DNA of 64,000 nt. Origin: Diacronema lutheri (taxonomy: Eukaryota; Haptophyta; Pavlovophyceae; Pavlovales; Pavlovaceae). The stretch is from NCBI GenBank assembly GCA_019448385.1, contig JAGTXO010000034.1:62001-126000 (forward strand), in the 5' to 3' direction. The notes below the pieces were generated by a model. It was not told the DNA's origin. It saw nothing but the letters and a program-made list of their open reading frames with translations, and ran no database searches. Both the position numbers and the translations under genes were made by a program. Below are positions 19,712 through 29,400 of this stretch, piece by piece (within the stretch, counting starts at the first letter, position 1; the number at the start of each line of letters is the position of its first letter).

Positions 19712-20990
19712 CTGGCTCTCGTCGCTCGGCGTCGCGCCGCGGCGGGATGGGGTGTGAACGGGCGAGGCTGCGCGCTCGCGCCAGCACGACTCGCTGCCGG
19801 AGGCGCACGAATGGCAGCCGCCTGCCGGCGAGGAGCACGACAAGGCCGACGCGCCCGACAGTGCGAGCGAGGCTGAGGACATCGACGACGACGATGCCGA
19901 GATGCCGTCGCTGATCACCGGCGCTGCGCCGACGTGCGAGCTGCCAGAGGTCGCAGCTGCGCCGACGCGCGAGCAGCCGTGGTAAAGGGCGTTGCCGAGG
20001 CGCGAGCTCCCGTACGATTCGCCCTCCGGCCTGCTCGGCGCGGACCGTTCGACAAACTCGCGAGGCGACTTTAGAGACGCGATGGATGCGCCCGCTCGCA
20101 GCGTCTGAAGGCTAAGACCGGACTGACTCGCATCGTCGACGGGCTGGGCAACTGACTCGCCGACTGCCCAGCCGCGCGTTGCAGCCAGCGGCACGGACTC
20201 GCCAGCTTTGGGCGCCTGCGGCACCCATGCTCCACCCTCTTCCTCCCAGCACCCCTCTGCATTATGCTCGTGCGGGGTCTCGCCTGCGGGCTCGTCATCG
20301 TCCGTCACCCGCCCACAGGCTCTCGATCCCAAGAAGCACCTTGCGGCGCGCGGCAGCATTGAGGGCACTGATCTCCTTGCACCTTTCGTTGTCCTTGACG
20401 CGCCGCCGATGACGCGCGCGTAGACGCCCGAGAGCCGTCATCGGCGATGACGTGCGCGGGGCCGGCGCGCGCGGCCGTCAAGGCGCGCCGCCTTAGCGCA
20501 GCGGCCGGCGCGCACGTAGCGGCGCGTCGACGGCGGACGGGTGGCCTATGTCGACGACGCGGTCGCGCCGCGCAAACGAGCGGCAGCGCGTGGCGCGAAG
20601 ATGACAATAACAACGGCGGTCGAACAAGAGCAGGAAGGCGCGCCCGTTGAATCCCTCTGCCCCGTGCTTGAAAAGCCGTTCTCTGCTGCCGTATGAGTAC
20701 ATGTCGCTCCGTTCACCAAGGGCCCTGAAGCTTTAGACTTGCACTTCAAGGCAACGCCGACCAGCTGCTCGTCGAGGCGGAGAGCGTGAGCATCACGCTG
20801 AATTGTGTCTACAACTCGGACGAGTGCTTGTTTGACATCAACACGCTTCTGCGCGCCAAGATGGTCGGCACGCACGGCGAGCCGGGGTTTCAGCAGACGG
20901 CAGGCGAGAACTCGACGCACTCCACCATCTTCGCGTGGGATAGAAGGCAGCGCCCAGGCGCTCGTCACGACGTAAACATGAAATCATTTT
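19390..20990 (+). pseudogene. Decayed protein-coding region, family not recognised
   Basis: Several stretches have the third-position GC bias and residue mix of real protein, mostly reading on the plus strand, but they lie in different frames with several breaks, so I treat the region as a fossil. Recognisable patches include a hydrophobic patch near 19440-19540, an aromatic/basic patch near 19560-19620, an acidic block near 19785-19980, and a patch near 20760-20985 with QLLVEAESVSITLNC and LFDINTLLRAKM. A minus-strand frame (20368-19601) is also open without ATG problems and shares third positions with the plus reading, so the true strand of 19.7-20.4 kb is ambiguous. A G homopolymer of about 60 nt at 19648-19710 interrupts it. 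It could be an old mobile element or a dead host gene; no motif settles this. Confidence 0.4.
19647..19710. repeat. G homopolymer of about 60 nt
   Basis: Longest single-base run in the window. It falls inside the decayed coding region. Length is likely approximate because such runs sequence poorly. Confidence 0.9.
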
Positions 20991-21190
20991 GACGGTGCTC
21001 ACGTCGAGGCGTCACTGCGCACTGCAAGCGAGGCATACAGCAATACGGCCGGCCGGGCATGACATCGAGGGACCCCGTGCTGCCCAGCCGCGCGACTCCA
21101 ACGACATGGCAGCACCCACGTGCATACGGTATACGCCATCCATTCCTCCGCGCGCGACAAGGTTGGCCTGCGCCGTCAGGTCAGCAAATT
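20991..21190. other. Short AT-richer spacer
   Basis: Ordinary mixed sequence with no coding character or repeat that I can support. Confidence 0.4.
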
Positions 21191-21620
21191 GCTACGGCAG
21201 TGACTGGCCGCAAATCATGCACGTGCGCGCAAGGAGCAGCTGCGCGTGACCGCGCATGACGCACATGGTGACCTCGTGACGCATGACGCGCTCGAGCGAC
21301 GGCCAGGCAGACTCGCTCGTCGGTGCGCGCCGTCGCGCCATCCAAGCGCCGTTATCCATGTGCAAGAGCGTCTTGAGGAGGCTAGCCAGCCCAGACGACC
21401 ACTTGCCGAGGCTCTTAACGACGTTCGCGACCGCAGCGGCGGGAACTTGCTGAGGCGCCGCTGCACGAAAAAGTTGATTCGCGAGGCGGTTGCGCGTCGC
21501 GGCCAAGGCCCGTGGGCGTTGGTCAGCAAGCGGCGGGTTCCCGAGGGCAAGGGACGCTCGATGGCTGGCGTGCCCAGAGCGTACATATTGGCCGGCGATC
21601 ACCCTTTTGGCACCACCACC
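21190..21620 (-). mobile_element. Broken copy of an algal repeated protein family (C-terminal block)
   Basis: Minus-strand patches near 21480-21200 include a QRRLSKFPP patch and end with AWMARRRAPT...VMRGHAQLLLAR. The second patch is clearly related to the one at 23.5 kb (ARGHAQLILARL). The copy is short and broken, with a few breaks. I recall this type of C-terminal block from many repeated predicted proteins of haptophytes and other microalgae, where it probably belongs to a mobile element; family name and mechanism are unknown to me. Confidence 0.4.
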
Positions 21621-21629
21621 ACTTGACGG

Positions 21630-23420
21630 CGAGGCTGAATGCGGGGAGCAGGTCCGAGCGCGTGAGTATCCCCAATGGTAGGGTTCGCGGGCGTCAAAAC
21701 AGGCAAAAGGTTTGCATATTCGACGGCGTGCTGCTGCTGCTCAAAATGTCGGATTGCGGGAGGAGAGTTAAAGCATTCGATAGCAAGATAGAGGAGAATC
21801 GGATCCCGTCCGCGCTGCTTCGATGCGCGCCCATGAAGTCGTTCCATGAGGGCTTCTAGATAAACGTTTACAATACAGGTGTACGAGTCGTACGTTTTGC
21901 AGCCGGCTGATTGGGGAAGGACGTATCGTGGTTCTGCACGCTTGCAGCATGCCGGCGCTGACGTCAACAGATGCATCGGCACCCGTCGGGCTCACAATTT
22001 TAATTTATGCATGCTGGTCTAATTATAGTCCTCGCCAGATATAGAAGCGATTTTGCTTGTGCGCTCGTGAAAGACCGAGCCGCTGCTCGCCGCATTTGCA
22101 ATCGCCATCCCTGGTCGCAAGTCTGACGACACGCGCGTACGACAACGCAAGGATCGTTTGAGAAGCTTAGCATTGGATGGAGCCTTTGTCGAGGAAGAAC
22201 AGCCTGTATAGAAGGGCGCGATGGACCAATTGTAGGATCGTCTTACATTTAAATACAGTTGACATTGATCGCTAGGCCGACTGTGGGACGCACCATGAAG
22301 TCATCGTCTCCTCCGGTATTCAACGTGCACTCAGGCATCCAAAGCGTGCTTGTCGTGATTATGTTTGTTGTGTTCTCGCGACCGGCTGGCGCTTGGTCGC
22401 CAAAGTTGAAGTTGGTGCGGTAGATGCGGTTGCGGCCGCGCTGAGCAGAGCGGTCAAGCGCTCAGCGGTCGCAGTCTCTCTGAAGTTTACTCAGCCGCCT
22501 TTGCGAGCCAAGCGCCTATCTGATTGCCAACTGCTCACTTGCCGTGTAAGCTGTGCCTGCGCAAGATGGTTATACACCCTCGAGACGCTGGCGAGGCACT
22601 GGTCTTTGCGCAGCAGGACCCTATTGGCTCTAAGAGAGACGTAGATGGGAAACGGATACTTAGGCTCGAGCATTGCGAAAGCGCGATTGCCGCCACACTC
22701 GCCTGCCCACCCTGCCAAACGTGAGCGCCATCCATTAGTATCTATAAATACACCCAAAATTGTGCCAAATGCAAGTTGCGATGCTGCCACTCGCTCACAC
22801 AGTAACATCTTCTCCGCCGGGCACAGCTTGATTCACAGTAGGCCTTTTCCTTGGGCGTCTTGGATCGATTTCGTAACAACTCTCAGGGTGAGGTCTCAGC
22901 GTAATTCTTCCTTAGCCAATACGGAATTTATCCTGGAGACACAAAAACCGAGGCTCACTGATCGTATACTTCGAACGCTCACAGAAGCCGGGTGACTGCT
23001 GCCATGAGTGGGCCTGGCGGCAAGCCTGGTGGTGAAGGGAAGGCGTGCCACTGCAAGCCGATACGCGACTACACACACTGCTAAGCGCCGACACGAATTC
23101 CGCTCGATACAATGGCAAATGGCTGGGCACCTGCTAAGACAAACGCGCATCGCAGCTCGCAGATTAATCTGCGAGACGCTGAAAGTCGCGCGGGCGCAGC
23201 TACGCCCTGAGCGGTATTGTCGAATCGCGGCAGGCGCCCAACATATGCCTGATCTACAGGCGGCGCTATATATGTACTCGACCTTTCCAGTGATATCGAA
23301 CCGACAGTTCCCATATATATACTCAGGTCATTAGGATGGTAAGGTATCACGTGGCGTGCCACAGCATAAGAGCCGCATGGGAGCCAAAAAAACCCTACGC
23401 CGCCACCGCCAAAACAGCGC
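21630..23420. other. Gene-poor, AT-richer stretch
   Basis: About 1.8 kb with much lower GC than the rest of the window (for example taatttatgcatgctggtct near 22000 and ttaaatacagttgac near 22247). No open frame here has the third-position bias of the neighbouring genes. No terminal repeat, tRNA or homopolymer was found. It looks like old intergenic or decayed transposon DNA. Confidence 0.5.
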
Positions 23421-23429
23421 CCGCCGGCC

Positions 23430-24300
23430 CCCTGCGCTATGAGCGCCAATTCAAACGAGCGCATGGAAAACACGCTGCGCGCGGGCGCGCGACTGGACGC
23501 GCGCTGCGCGGCGAGCGGAGTGGGGAATTGCAGGCGCGCGAGGATGAGCTGCGCATGGCCGCGCGCCGCCATCGTGCCGATGTGCAAGATGGGCACCCGC
23601 CGCGCGATCGCCGCGGTGGCCGCCGCGCTCAGGCCCAAACGCAAGTGCACTTTGCGCCCCGCCGCCGCAGAGATGTCAGCGATGAGGCTGTAGAGGCCGA
23701 AACTGCCCTCGCAAAAGCCGCTCACGACCGCACCACGCATGGGCGCCACCGAGCAGTACTTGGCCTCGATCGGGCCAATCGTCGCGTTCTCGGCGCCCGC
23801 ACCCGCCTGCGCAAGGCCAAATGCGCGGTCAAGCGCGCGCGCCTTGCGCAGGTGCTCCGAGGCGATGGCGCGCTCGCGTCAGGCGACACCGTCGTGCGCG
23901 CCGGACGGGTACCACGATTCGCAAAAGCTGATCGTCTTGACCTCGACGAGCTCAAGGCCACGCGCGGCATCGTGCTGGAGTGTTATGTCCGGTACCGGGA
24001 CGCGCAAACGCCGCCGTCCCCACGCGCGCGCCCATTCCTGCGGGAATCTCCTTCCGCGCGTAGCAGTTAGCGTTGCGCACGGCCGTCGTTAGCTGGTCGA
24101 CGAGCGGATCATGCCGGTAGCGGGCCTCGTGGTCGCCGGACGCTGATGCCGTGACGAGGTTGTCGCCATGCCGATCCACCGTGCCGTCGCCCGCGCGACT
24201 GGCGACCTGGAGGCGCTGGCCGACAAATGGCGCGCACGCGGGGCTCGCCGCGGCCATATACCGCGCAAAGCAATCGCAAAAGTTCTCGCGGGCAGGCACG
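23430..24300 (-). mobile_element. Broken, longer copy of the same algal repeated protein family
   Basis: Minus-strand patches run from about 24299 down to 23430: an N-proximal patch with LTTAVRNANCYARKEIPAGM, then ELVEVKTISFCESWYPSG, then HLRKARALDRAFGLAQAG, then GPIEAKYCS...RGAVVSGFCEGSFGLYSLI and finally ARGHAQLILARLQ. The E-x-VEVKT element looks like the core strand of a PD-(D/E)xK nuclease fold, which is an inference. The order VEVKT / RA-KARALD / GP-E-K / G-V-G-F-E-S / RxxAxLLLxRL is one I remember from repetitive algal predicted proteins. The copy is broken, with a few breaks, and looks old but less eroded than the one at 21.2 kb. Confidence 0.45.
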
Positions 24301-24880
24301 AGAGGAACGCACGCGACAGGGGGTCAGTGGCAAGGCTGGTGGCGCGCGTGCGCGACTGCAAAGTTACGCCTTTCTTGAGCTTCGTAAAGCTGACGGCGTT
24401 CAGCTAGGTTGTGGTGGGTCTTGGAGGTTTTAAACGCCGTAATTCCGACAGGTTATACCATGCCGTCCTTACGATCTCAGACTGCACGCTTCCAATATAA
24501 TGAAAGCGGCCACTGCGAGAGCCCCGTGGCCAGGCGTCGAGCAGTAGATCAGCGCTGCGCGCTGCTGCATCGTTTACCAGCTGTCGAGCGTTGCGTCTCA
24601 CGTCCGTGTGTCTTATATAAGTCCGATCCGCGGCAAACGCGCCGTACGCCGCGCGGGCGCTTGCGACGCACCAAGCAGTACGTCTTGCAGCGCGTACAAA
24701 GTGCTGGTGACAGCTTAAGACATCCAAAAAAAAAGTTAATCACGAGCGTTACAGAAGCGGGCGTTGGGCGCTTCAAGCATGGGACATGTGCGTAGGGGGA
24801 GGAAGAGATCTCGAATTGTGCACAAAAGCTGTGTGCGCGTGGTAAATTTGTAGGGTACCCAAGCTAAATGAGACGTCTGC
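24301..24880. other. Gene-poor spacer
   Basis: No frame with coding bias. A run of nine A at 24726-24734 and mixed-composition DNA; nothing else could be supported. Confidence 0.45.
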
Positions 24881-25023
24881 CGCGGATCAGACATATATCA
24901 TCGCCACCCGGCCCCGAGTATTGACGTGTGTACGCACGCTTTCCCCACAAGGTGCAGGGGCCCCATCCTCTAAAGGCCAATGGCACCGCCTTCGCGCATC
25001 GCGCCCAGAGGGCAGAGCACCCC

Positions 25024-25080
25024 CCGACCGCATGGTCGGGAAGTCACCGGCCGGGTGCTCCCAGCTGGGAGCAACCGGCC
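25024..25080. repeat. Two adjacent strong hairpins
   Basis: A six-base stem with GCAT loop (25024-25039) is followed by a perfect 18-nt palindrome TGCTCCCAG/CTGGGAGCA at 25056-25073. That palindrome extends outward to 16-base arms (25049-25080) with one mismatch. Such density of inverted repeats is not seen elsewhere in the window. It lies 3' of the TnpB-like fragment when read on the minus strand. Confidence 0.75.
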
Positions 25081-25240
25081 TGCAACAAACGATGTGACTC
25101 CGTTTGCACGACGCCGGCGGCCTGAGCCAACGGTGCAAGCTCCGAGCAGAGGGGGCCGCGCGCCTAGGGGGCCTGTACGCGAACGCAGCCGCGCACGCCT
25201 GTGCGCGCGCGCTATCCGCGGACGCAGTAACCCAAGTGCC

Positions 25241-25314
25241 AAACCCGCCCGGGGTTGATACCCCGGACGGGTCGGCCGACGGCCTGCTGCTGGAGACAAG
25301 TACTTGCGTCCAGC
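25241..25314. repeat. Two further strong inverted repeats
   Basis: First, 12-base arms ACCCGCCCGGGG / CCCCGGACGGGT (25241-25270) with a six-base loop and one mismatch. Second, arms CTGCTGGA / TCCAGCAG (25285-25292 and 25307-25314) enclosing a perfect ten-base palindrome CAAGTACTTG. Together with 25024-25080 they make a 300-bp structured block. Confidence 0.75.
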
Positions 25315-25534
25315 AGCTGCGCCGCCGTCCGGAACGTGGAGTCTCTGCGCCTTGCGGCGTGCTGGTGCAGGCGTGAACGCGCGTCGACGGCCGCACCAAG
25401 GCCAGTAAGGAAGTTCACCCGCGTGCGGCCCTGCGCGTCAGCTCGAGCGCGAGCGAGCGGCGAGGGGCTGCGCCGCCGGACGAGCGCGCGGTGTGTGCGC
25501 GCGCGACCGGCGGCAGCCCCGTCGCTCACGACCC

Positions 25535-25597
25535 GCGCAGCTCGAGCGCCTTCTTGAAGATGTTGCGAGCGGCGTCAATGTCGCGGTCAGAGAGCCA

Positions 25598-25600
<3 letters not shown>
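25535..25600 (-). mobile_element. TnpB/Fanzor-like C-terminal fragment
   Basis: On the minus strand the sequence just beyond a long C run reads LSDRDIDAARNIFKKALELR then a stop. DRDxNAARNI is the hallmark of the last RuvC motif of TnpB (IS200/IS605, IS607) and of its eukaryotic relative Fanzor, RNA-guided nucleases of DNA transposons. Only about 20 residues are present: the zinc ribbon and the rest of RuvC are not seen upstream, where the C run and a gene-fragment mosaic lie instead. So this is either a truncated remnant or the last exon of something not resolved. The hairpin block at 25.0-25.3 kb is in the position where the guide-RNA end of such elements lies. Confidence 0.4.

Positions 25601-25644
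<44 letters not shown>
25600..25644. repeat. G homopolymer of about 45 nt
   Basis: Reads as C on the minus strand. It occupies the place that corresponds to the intron C run of the related LRR gene at 30.26-30.34 kb. Confidence 0.9.
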
Positions 25645-25645
<1 letters not shown>

Positions 25646-25726
25646 AAGGAAAAAAGACGAGGGGTTCGTACGCCAGTTGGTAGACGTGTGGGGTTGGCGA
25701 CAACCACTGAGAAGCTTACACAAATT

Positions 25727-26162
25727 TAGAGCCCTTACACTCGTCAGTGAGGATGCCATTGTTGGCGGCGCCAGGTGCCACGCGTGCAGCACTCACCGTG
25801 AGCGCGAGCATCATGCCACAGTTGCAGCTCCTGCGCCGCGCGGCCGCTGCGTGCAGTGAACGCCCAAAGCTGGCCGAGGTGCGCGTCACGACGTGCGGTG
25901 GAGGCGAAAAATTGGGCGACGAGGGGAGCGCGCAGGGCAGGCAGGGCGCATGCGCGCGGCGCATGGTGCTCAGACCGTTGCCACGAACGCTGTTCGCTCC
26001 CGCGTCCCTCTGCTTGGTAAGCGCCCAGCCCCACACGACGCCGAGCAGCACGACCGCGTTTGTGCACGCAAGCGCACACTGCGCGATCGTGGAGATCGCC
26101 AAGCGCAGCGGCGCTCCACCGCCCTCGATCGCATACCGCTTGGGCGCGCAGGCTGACTCCAT
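25727..26162 (-). pseudogene. Paralogous copy of the 5' end of the LRR membrane-protein gene
   Basis: This segment and 30395-30851 are the same sequence to about nine bases in ten by eye. It keeps an ATG at 26162, the signal-anchor segment (APLRLAISTIAQCALACTNA VVLLGVVWGWAL), an intron-like stretch, and the second-exon block with CNCGMM ending at a GTGTAAG donor-like site (25731). Beyond that comes a C homopolymer as in the LRR gene, but no leucine-rich-repeat exon follows within the window; the TnpB-like scrap lies there instead. It is therefore a 5' duplicate that lost or never had its LRR body. Confidence 0.6.
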
Positions 26163-26164
26163 CC

Positions 26165-26283
26165 TTCAGGTGTGGCAGGTGTGCGGCGGAGCGACGTGAA
26201 TGAGCTGCAACGCGCGGTCGGGCACAACACGTGGCGCGCATACGCAGCCTTGGCGGCGAGGAAGCGCTTCGACGCCCTAGCAA
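26165..26283 (-). pseudogene. Copied fragment of the zinc-knuckle/J-domain gene
   Basis: About 120 bp matches 35697-35810, covering a J-domain exon (SKRFLAAKAAY here, SERFLAAKAAY in the source), the small intron and the start of the next exon. It abuts the LRR 5' copy in the same orientation, although the two sources lie 5 kb apart at 30.4 and 35.7 kb. The donor GT is changed to GC here. It cannot encode a J domain alone. Confidence 0.65.
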
Positions 26284-26463
26284 GTTACGGGCCCACTTAT
26301 AAAATGGGCTCGATTGGTTGCAACGTCCGTCGCGCCTCAGCGAGCTACGGGCCCACACACTGCAGCTGGGCAAGCACGCGCCGGGTGCCGGAGCCGCAGG
26401 CGCAGCAACAGCGACGCTCTCGTTTGCATTGCGGCCTGTCTTCATTTGCCAACGTTGGTAGGA

Positions 26464-29400
26464 CTACACGCGTCCAGTAGGCACGGCAGTCGCCTGCAGC
26501 CCCCGCACTGGCGTCGACGAGCGGCTCTTTGCGACGGCCTGGCGGCGGCGGCAGCACACGATGCCGAGCGCGAGCGACACGAGCAGCACGACGCCAAAGA
26601 AGCCACCGAGCACGCCGCCGACGATCGCGCTGGTGCGCGCAAAGGTCGCGCGCCCGACAAGTTCGCCACTGGTGGAGAAGGCGAAGACGGTCGTCTTTAT
26701 CACGCGCGGGTCGGACTCGACAGTAGAACCTGTCTCCTGCGCAAGCGCCTCCTTGAGCCTGCGCACGATAGTTGCGTTGCGCAGCTTGGCCGCGACCGAT
26801 AGCTCGTCGATGTACACGCCCTTGTACGCATAGGCAATAAAGTTGACGAGGACGGAGGCGGCTGTGACGCGCACCAGTCTCACCTCAGCGTTGAGGATGC
26901 GTGTACCCGCGCGCTCGAACGCGCCCTTTTTGCCGGCGGTCCACGCGGACACATCGCCGCCCATGACGATCTCGCCCTCGGTCTCTGTGCGCTCGTCGAG
27001 AGCTACGGGTGGCGATGGGCTTGGCGGTGGCGGCTTTGGTGGCGGTGGACTGGGCGGTGGACTGGGCGGTGGGCTGGGCGGCGGGCTGGGCGGCGGGCTG
27101 GGCGGCGGGCTAGGTGGCGGGCTGGGCGGCGGGCTGGGCGGCGGGCTGGGCGGCGGGCTGGGCGGCGGGCTCGGCGGTGGGCTGGGCGGCGGGCTGGGCG
27201 GCGGGCTAGGTGGCGGGCTGGGCGGCGGGCTGGGCGGCGGGCTGGGCGGCGGGCTGGGCGGCGGGCTAGGTGGCGGGCTGGGCGGCGGGCTGGGCGGCGG
27301 GCTCGGCGGCGGGCTGGGCGGCGGGCTGGGCGGCGGGCTGGGCGGCGGGCTGGGCGGCGGGCTGGGCGGCGGGCTGGGCGGCGGGCTGGGCGGCGGGCTG
27401 GGCGGCGGGCTAGGTGGCGGGCTTGGCGGCGGGCTTGGCGGCGGGCTGGGCGGCGGGCTGGGCGGCGGGCTTGGCGGCGGGCTTGGCGGCGGGCTGGGCG
27501 GCGGGCTAGGTGGCGGGCTTGGTGGCGGGCTGGGCGGCGGGCTCGGCGGCGGGCTGGGCGGTGGGCTTGGTGGCGGCGGGCTTTACGGCGGGCTTGGCGG
27601 CGGGCTGGGCGGCGGGCTTGGCGGCGGGCTTGGTGGCGGGCTTGGTGGCGGGCTGGGCGGCGGGCTTGGTGGCGGGCTGGGCGGCGAGCTTGGTGGCGGG
27701 CTTGGTGGTGGGCTGGGCGGCGGGCTGGGCGGCGGGCTTGGCTGCGGGCTTGGCGGCGGGCTTGGCGGCGGGCTGGGCGGCGGGCTGGGCGGCGGGCTAG
27801 GTGGCGGGCTGGGCGGCGGGCTGGGCGGCGGGCTGGGCGGTGGGCTGGGCGGCGGGCTGGGCGGCGGGCTGGGCGGCGGGCTGGGCGGCGGGCTGGGCGG
27901 CGGGCTCGGGGGCGGGCTCGGGGGCGGGCTGGGCGGCGGGCTTGGCGGCGGGCTTGGCGGCGGGCTGGGCGGCGGGCTGGGCGGCGGGCTGGGCGGTGGG
28001 CTGGGCGGCGGGCTTGGCGGCGGGCTTGGCGGCGGGCTTGGCGGCGGGCTGGGTGGCGGGCTGGGCGGCGGGCTGGGCGGCGGGCTTGGCGGCGGGCTGG
28101 GCGGCGGGCTTGGTGGCGGGCTAGGTGGCGGGCTGGGCGGCGGGCTGGGCGGCGGGCTGGGCGGCGGGCTCGGCGGCGGGCTGGGCGGTGGGCTTGGAGG
28201 CGGGCTTGGCGGCGGGCTCGGCGGCGGGCTGGGCGGCGGGCTTGGAGGCGGGCTTGGCGGCGGGCTTGGTGGTGGCGGGCTGGGCGGCGGGCTCGGCGGC
28301 GGGCTCGGCGGTGGACTGGGCGGCGGGCTGGGCGGCGGGCTGGGCGGCGGGCTGGGCGGTGGCGGGCTCGGCGGCGGGCTGGGCGGCGGGCTTGGCGGCG
28401 GGCTCGGCGGCGGGCTCGGCGGTGGGCTGGGCGGCGGGCTGGGCGGTGGGCTGGGCGGCGGGCTTGGCGGCGGGCTTGGCGGCGGGCTCGGTGGCGGGCT
28501 GGGCGGCGGGCTCGGTGGCGGGCTCGGCGGTGGGCTTGGTGGCGGGCTCGGCGGCGGGCTTGGCGGTGGGCTTGGCGGCGGCGGGCTGGGCGGCGGGCTT
28601 GGCGGCGGGCTGGGCGGCGGCGGGCTTGGTGGAGGGCTTGGCGGAGGACTGGGTGGTGGGCTCGGCGGCGGCCTTGGCGGTGGGCTGGGCGGCGGGCTCG
28701 GAGGAGGGCTGGGCGGCGGGCTTGGCGGCGGGCTTGGTGGTGACGGCGGCGGGCCTGGTGGCGAAGGTGGCGGTGGGGCCGGGCACTCCGGCGGGTCGTA
28801 GCTTGCCGAATCTTTGGTGGCCACGGCGCCGTGGTTACTCGTGTCGCACACGGTGTTTAGAGTGAGTTTTGAAGCCACAAGCGACCTGCACGCACACGAG
28901 GGCACACGGCGCAGTGAGTGCGAGGAAAAGTGAAAGAGAGGATGTGAGCGGGCGCTTCCCGCGCCGTGCGAGCGTGCCCTGCCGCGCACACCCGGGTGAA
29001 GACATCAAGCTGCTGACGTCGGCAATTGAGATTCCGGTCAAATCCATGTTGTCTTCCACACGCCTGTACAGAGCAGGCGCATAGAACGCGCGCGGGCGCG
29101 CGTCAGCGACAAGACATCACGGGCAGAGCGCGCCGGTGAGAAGGCGCGCGAGACGACGTTTAGCCCCTTTCCCGTCGCACTCGACGCGCCGCTCACAGAT
29201 TTGCCAGCGCATTGAGGCCGCTCACGCTCGGAATGGTAGACAACATTGGGTTTGATGTCACTGTCCTGCGGGCATCAACGCTCCACGCGAGGAGCGGCAG
29301 GGAGAAGGGGGAGCAGGCGCGTTCGGTCAGGACGAGGCCCATGCTACGGCAAGGCGCGGCGCTGCGCGCCGACACGCAGCTGCGCACAAGGTTATGAGCC

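Noticed and set aside
22000-23330. tRNA or small RNA genes in the AT-richer block
   Set aside because: I looked for tRNA-like A/B boxes and clover-leaf stems and found none I could support by eye.
24109-24433. Small plus- and minus-strand frames in the gene-poor block
   Set aside because: They overlap the broken repeat copy, lack coding bias of their own and match nothing I recognise.
26843-28801. Plus-strand 652-codon Gly/Leu-rich protein over the minisatellite
   Set aside because: The flanks make no sense on the plus strand, while the minus strand gives an LRR protein with TM helix and phase-matched exons. The open plus frame is a by-product of the 12-bp repeat.
28835-29059. Minus-strand secreted peptide with signal-like LSLFLALTAPCALVCVQVACG
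   Set aside because: The hydrophobic part is intron sequence; the flanking exons join in another frame (phase 2) to continue the LRR protein.
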